From Dehalococcoidia bacterium (GTDB lineage Bacteria; Chloroflexota; Dehalococcoidia; UBA6926), in assembly GCA_029941095.1 (NCBI GenBank), contig JAPYRO010000080.1:1-6149 (forward strand): 6,149 bases of DNA. Direction: 5' to 3'. The notes under the pieces are model-generated. The model saw only the letters and a list, made by a program, of their open reading frames with translations. It was not told the origin of the DNA and ran no database searches. Each line of letters starts with the position of its first letter. Position 1 is the first letter of the stretch. Positions 5,107 through 6,149 of the stretch are shown here, one piece after another. Made by a program: the position numbers and the translations under genes.

Positions 5107-5988
5107 CTAGTTACTTTCTCCACGATCAGGCAAATTATCAGTCAGGTCGTTAATTAGATTCTGTTGCTCTTCAATTAATCCGTTTCTCGGATCATCAATA
5201 GTACTTAATTCCGTTATCAAGGCTTCTCGGTTTTTAGATTTAATCAAAGATTCTCCTACCAAGATTGCATCTGAGCCTGCTGCCCTAACGCTTCTCGCAT
5301 CCAATGAATTATGAATACCGCTTTCGGAGACAACAATGGTTTTTTGGCTCACGCGAGGTGCAATACCAGAGGTAACACTTAAATCCGTGTCAAATGATGT
5401 TAGATCTCGATTATTTATTCCTAATAGTTTTGGATTCAATTCTGATACCCTAAAAAATTCCTCTTCTGAGTGCACTTCTATTAGTGAAGCCATTGATAAT
5501 GAACTAGCTAATTCTTGAAACTCAGCTATTTCATTATTAGTCAAACAGACTGCTATCAGAAGAATAGCATCAGCACCCCAGTATCGTGATTCATATATTT
5601 GGTATGGATCAACAATGAAATCTTTTCTTAACACGGGCACGTTCTTTTTTACACTGATTGCCTTAACAGCTTTTAAATCCTCTAAGGAACCTTTAAAAAA
5701 AGGAGTATCTGTTAAGACTGATATTGCTGTTGCTCCATTGTCTATATAGGATGCTGCTAATTTTTCAACATCAAGATTTGCATCAAATATACCTTTAGAC
5801 GGAGAAGCTTTCTTTATTTCTGCGATTAAATGAAGCTTATCTTTTTTAAATGCTTGATAGAAATCAATTGTGGAGGGGATATCTTGTATTTTATTTATTA
5901 ACTCATCTTGAGAGACAAGCGCACGCCTCGAATCTAAGTCTAACTTAGTTCTTGGGATAATTTTATCTAGATATGTACCTGTCGTCAT
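5107..5988 (-). CDS. trpC: indole-3-glycerol phosphate synthase
   Basis: This 293-residue TIM-barrel enzyme closes the ring of CdRP, with loss of CO2 and water, to give indole-3-glycerol phosphate. The catalytic pattern is complete. L-I-A-E-I-K-K-A-S-P-S-K-G (54-66) has E57 and K59, and L-R-K-D-F-I (120-125) has the general-acid lysine K122. L-I-E-V-H (169-173) has the general-base E171, G-I-N-N-R-D-L has N192 and R194, and V-S-E-S-G-I has E222 and S223. The barrel ends near residue 262. About 30 polar, acidic residues follow (D-D-P-R-N-G ... D-R-G-E-S-N), a tail longer than the usual family end near 260. The ATG at 5988 is preferred over the TTG at 5994; a TAGG-like site lies 7 bases upstream, and an in-frame TGA a few codons further up excludes a longer start. 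It is the first trp gene in the window and feeds TrpB indirectly through an alpha subunit that is not seen here. Confidence 0.96.
   Translation of the reverse strand: MTTGTYLDKIIPRTKLDLDSRRALVSQDELINKIQDIPSTIDFYQAFKKDKLHLIAEIKKASPSKGIFDANLDVEKLAASYIDNGATAISVLTDTPFFKGSLEDLKAVKAISVKKNVPVLRKDFIVDPYQIYESRYWGADAILLIAVCLTNNEIAEFQELASSLSMASLIEVHSEEEFFRVSELNPKLLGINNRDLTSFDTDLSVTSGIAPRVSQKTIVVSESGIHNSLDARSVRAAGSDAILVGESLIKSKNREALITELSTIDDPRNGLIEEQQNLINDLTDNLPDRGESN
5117..5121 (-). promoter_or_regulatory. candidate ribosome binding site for trpF inside the trpC end
   Basis: GGAGA on the - strand lies within the last trpC codons, 14 bases before the chosen trpF ATG at 5102. The spacing is long, as it is for trpB (13 bases), so ribosomes finishing trpC may re-initiate rather than bind here anew. 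Confidence 0.4.
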
Positions 5989-6119
5989 TTTCAAACCTAT
6001 TCATATTGTCCTAAACATTTGATCTTATATAAACAAGATGGGTACAATGTGAGCCTTACTGAGAATTCCATTAGAAGAATTTCCTTAATAAATAATGCTT
6101 AGTCCTTATACTTTAGCAT
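5989..6119. promoter_or_regulatory. divergent intergenic region upstream of trpC
   Basis: About 130 AT-rich bases lie between trpC (- strand) and a possible + strand gene. On the + strand, TATACT at 6107-6112 resembles a -10 element, without a good -35. On the - strand, TATAAG lies within TTTATATAAGAT near 6026-6037, again without a clear -35. I find no T-box, no run of Trp codons in a leader peptide, and no terminator/antiterminator pair that would indicate trp attenuation. Confidence 0.3.
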
Positions 6120-6131
6120 ATGGTGGGATCG

Positions 6132-6149
6132 ATGATTGATGCACATACT
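6132..6149 (+). CDS. possible start of a divergent gene, cut by the window edge
   Basis: ATG at 6132 opens a frame reading M-I-D-A-H-T to the edge, preceded by GGTGGG (6122-6127) at 4 bases. An in-frame ATG at 6120 would add M-V-G-S. The M-I-D-A-H-T start resembles amidohydrolase, TatD or PHP-type metal hydrolases, which often begin with an I-D-x-H-x-H metal-binding strand; the second His would be the next or next-but-one residue outside. Six codons are too few for a firm call. Confidence 0.25.

Noticed and set aside
4693..5157. Plus-strand frames opposite trpF and the end of trpC
   Set aside because: They are antisense shadows of well-supported trp genes, with Ser-rich low-information translations.
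6101..6146. A 15-codon - strand frame from the ATG at 6146 as a possible trp leader peptide
   Set aside because: It contains no Trp codon, has no clear ribosome binding site within the window, and no attenuator hairpin with a T tract follows.
1..6149. CRISPR arrays, insertion sequences, toxin-antitoxin or other defence systems
   Set aside because: No regular direct repeats, transposase motifs or linked small-gene pairs of that kind were seen. The window reads as ordinary housekeeping and small accessory genes.

Overview
This looks like an ordinary chromosomal stretch from an AT-rich bacterium. Genes are tightly packed on both strands, and most starts have clear AAGGAGG- or GGAGGG-type ribosome binding sites. 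The window holds a TGC-anticodon tRNA-Ala with an encoded CCA end, a bacterial TrpB1-type tryptophan synthase beta chain, a COG2426-type small exporter-like membrane protein and a COG3478-type zinc ribbon. From memory, this combination with this composition fits an uncultured Chloroflexota (SAR202/Dehalococcoidia-like) genome or another deep bacterial lineage. That is a guess (about 0.35); nothing here fixes the taxon.

Left part, + strand (3-2399). The window opens inside a short-chain dehydrogenase/reductase (SDR) whose catalytic residues are replaced. A 208-residue six-helix membrane protein of unknown function follows, with a possible promoter, a strong ribosome binding site and a good intrinsic terminator. 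Next come a GNAT acetyltransferase and a 69-residue zinc ribbon protein. These four look like separate small units rather than one pathway.

Middle (2400-3156). A tRNA-Ala gene lies on the - strand. It is divergent from a + strand gene for a PF06695-type 'small multidrug export' membrane protein. The 125-base region between them is very AT-rich and carries a near-perfect 12-bp hairpin directly in front of the exporter's ribosome binding site.

Right part, - strand (5988 down to 3162). A tryptophan biosynthesis cluster is read in the order trpC, trpF, trpB. These give indole-3-glycerol phosphate synthase, phosphoribosylanthranilate isomerase and tryptophan synthase beta. In the pathway TrpF acts first, then TrpC, and TrpB does the last half-reaction. 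No trpA follows trpB: the next gene is the convergent exporter, whose stop codon is only 5 bases away. trpE, trpG and trpD are also absent from the window. trpC and trpF are 4 bases apart and probably translationally coupled.

Right edge (5989-6149). Behind trpC is a divergent intergenic region. At the very edge a + strand gene may begin; its first residues, MIDAHT, resemble the start of metal-dependent hydrolases.

I see no CRISPR array, insertion sequence, prophage gene or defence system. The points worth a second look are the SDR lacking its catalytic tetrad, the Asp-to-Glu change at the TrpF general-acid position, the trp cluster without trpA, and the hairpin at 2589-2615.
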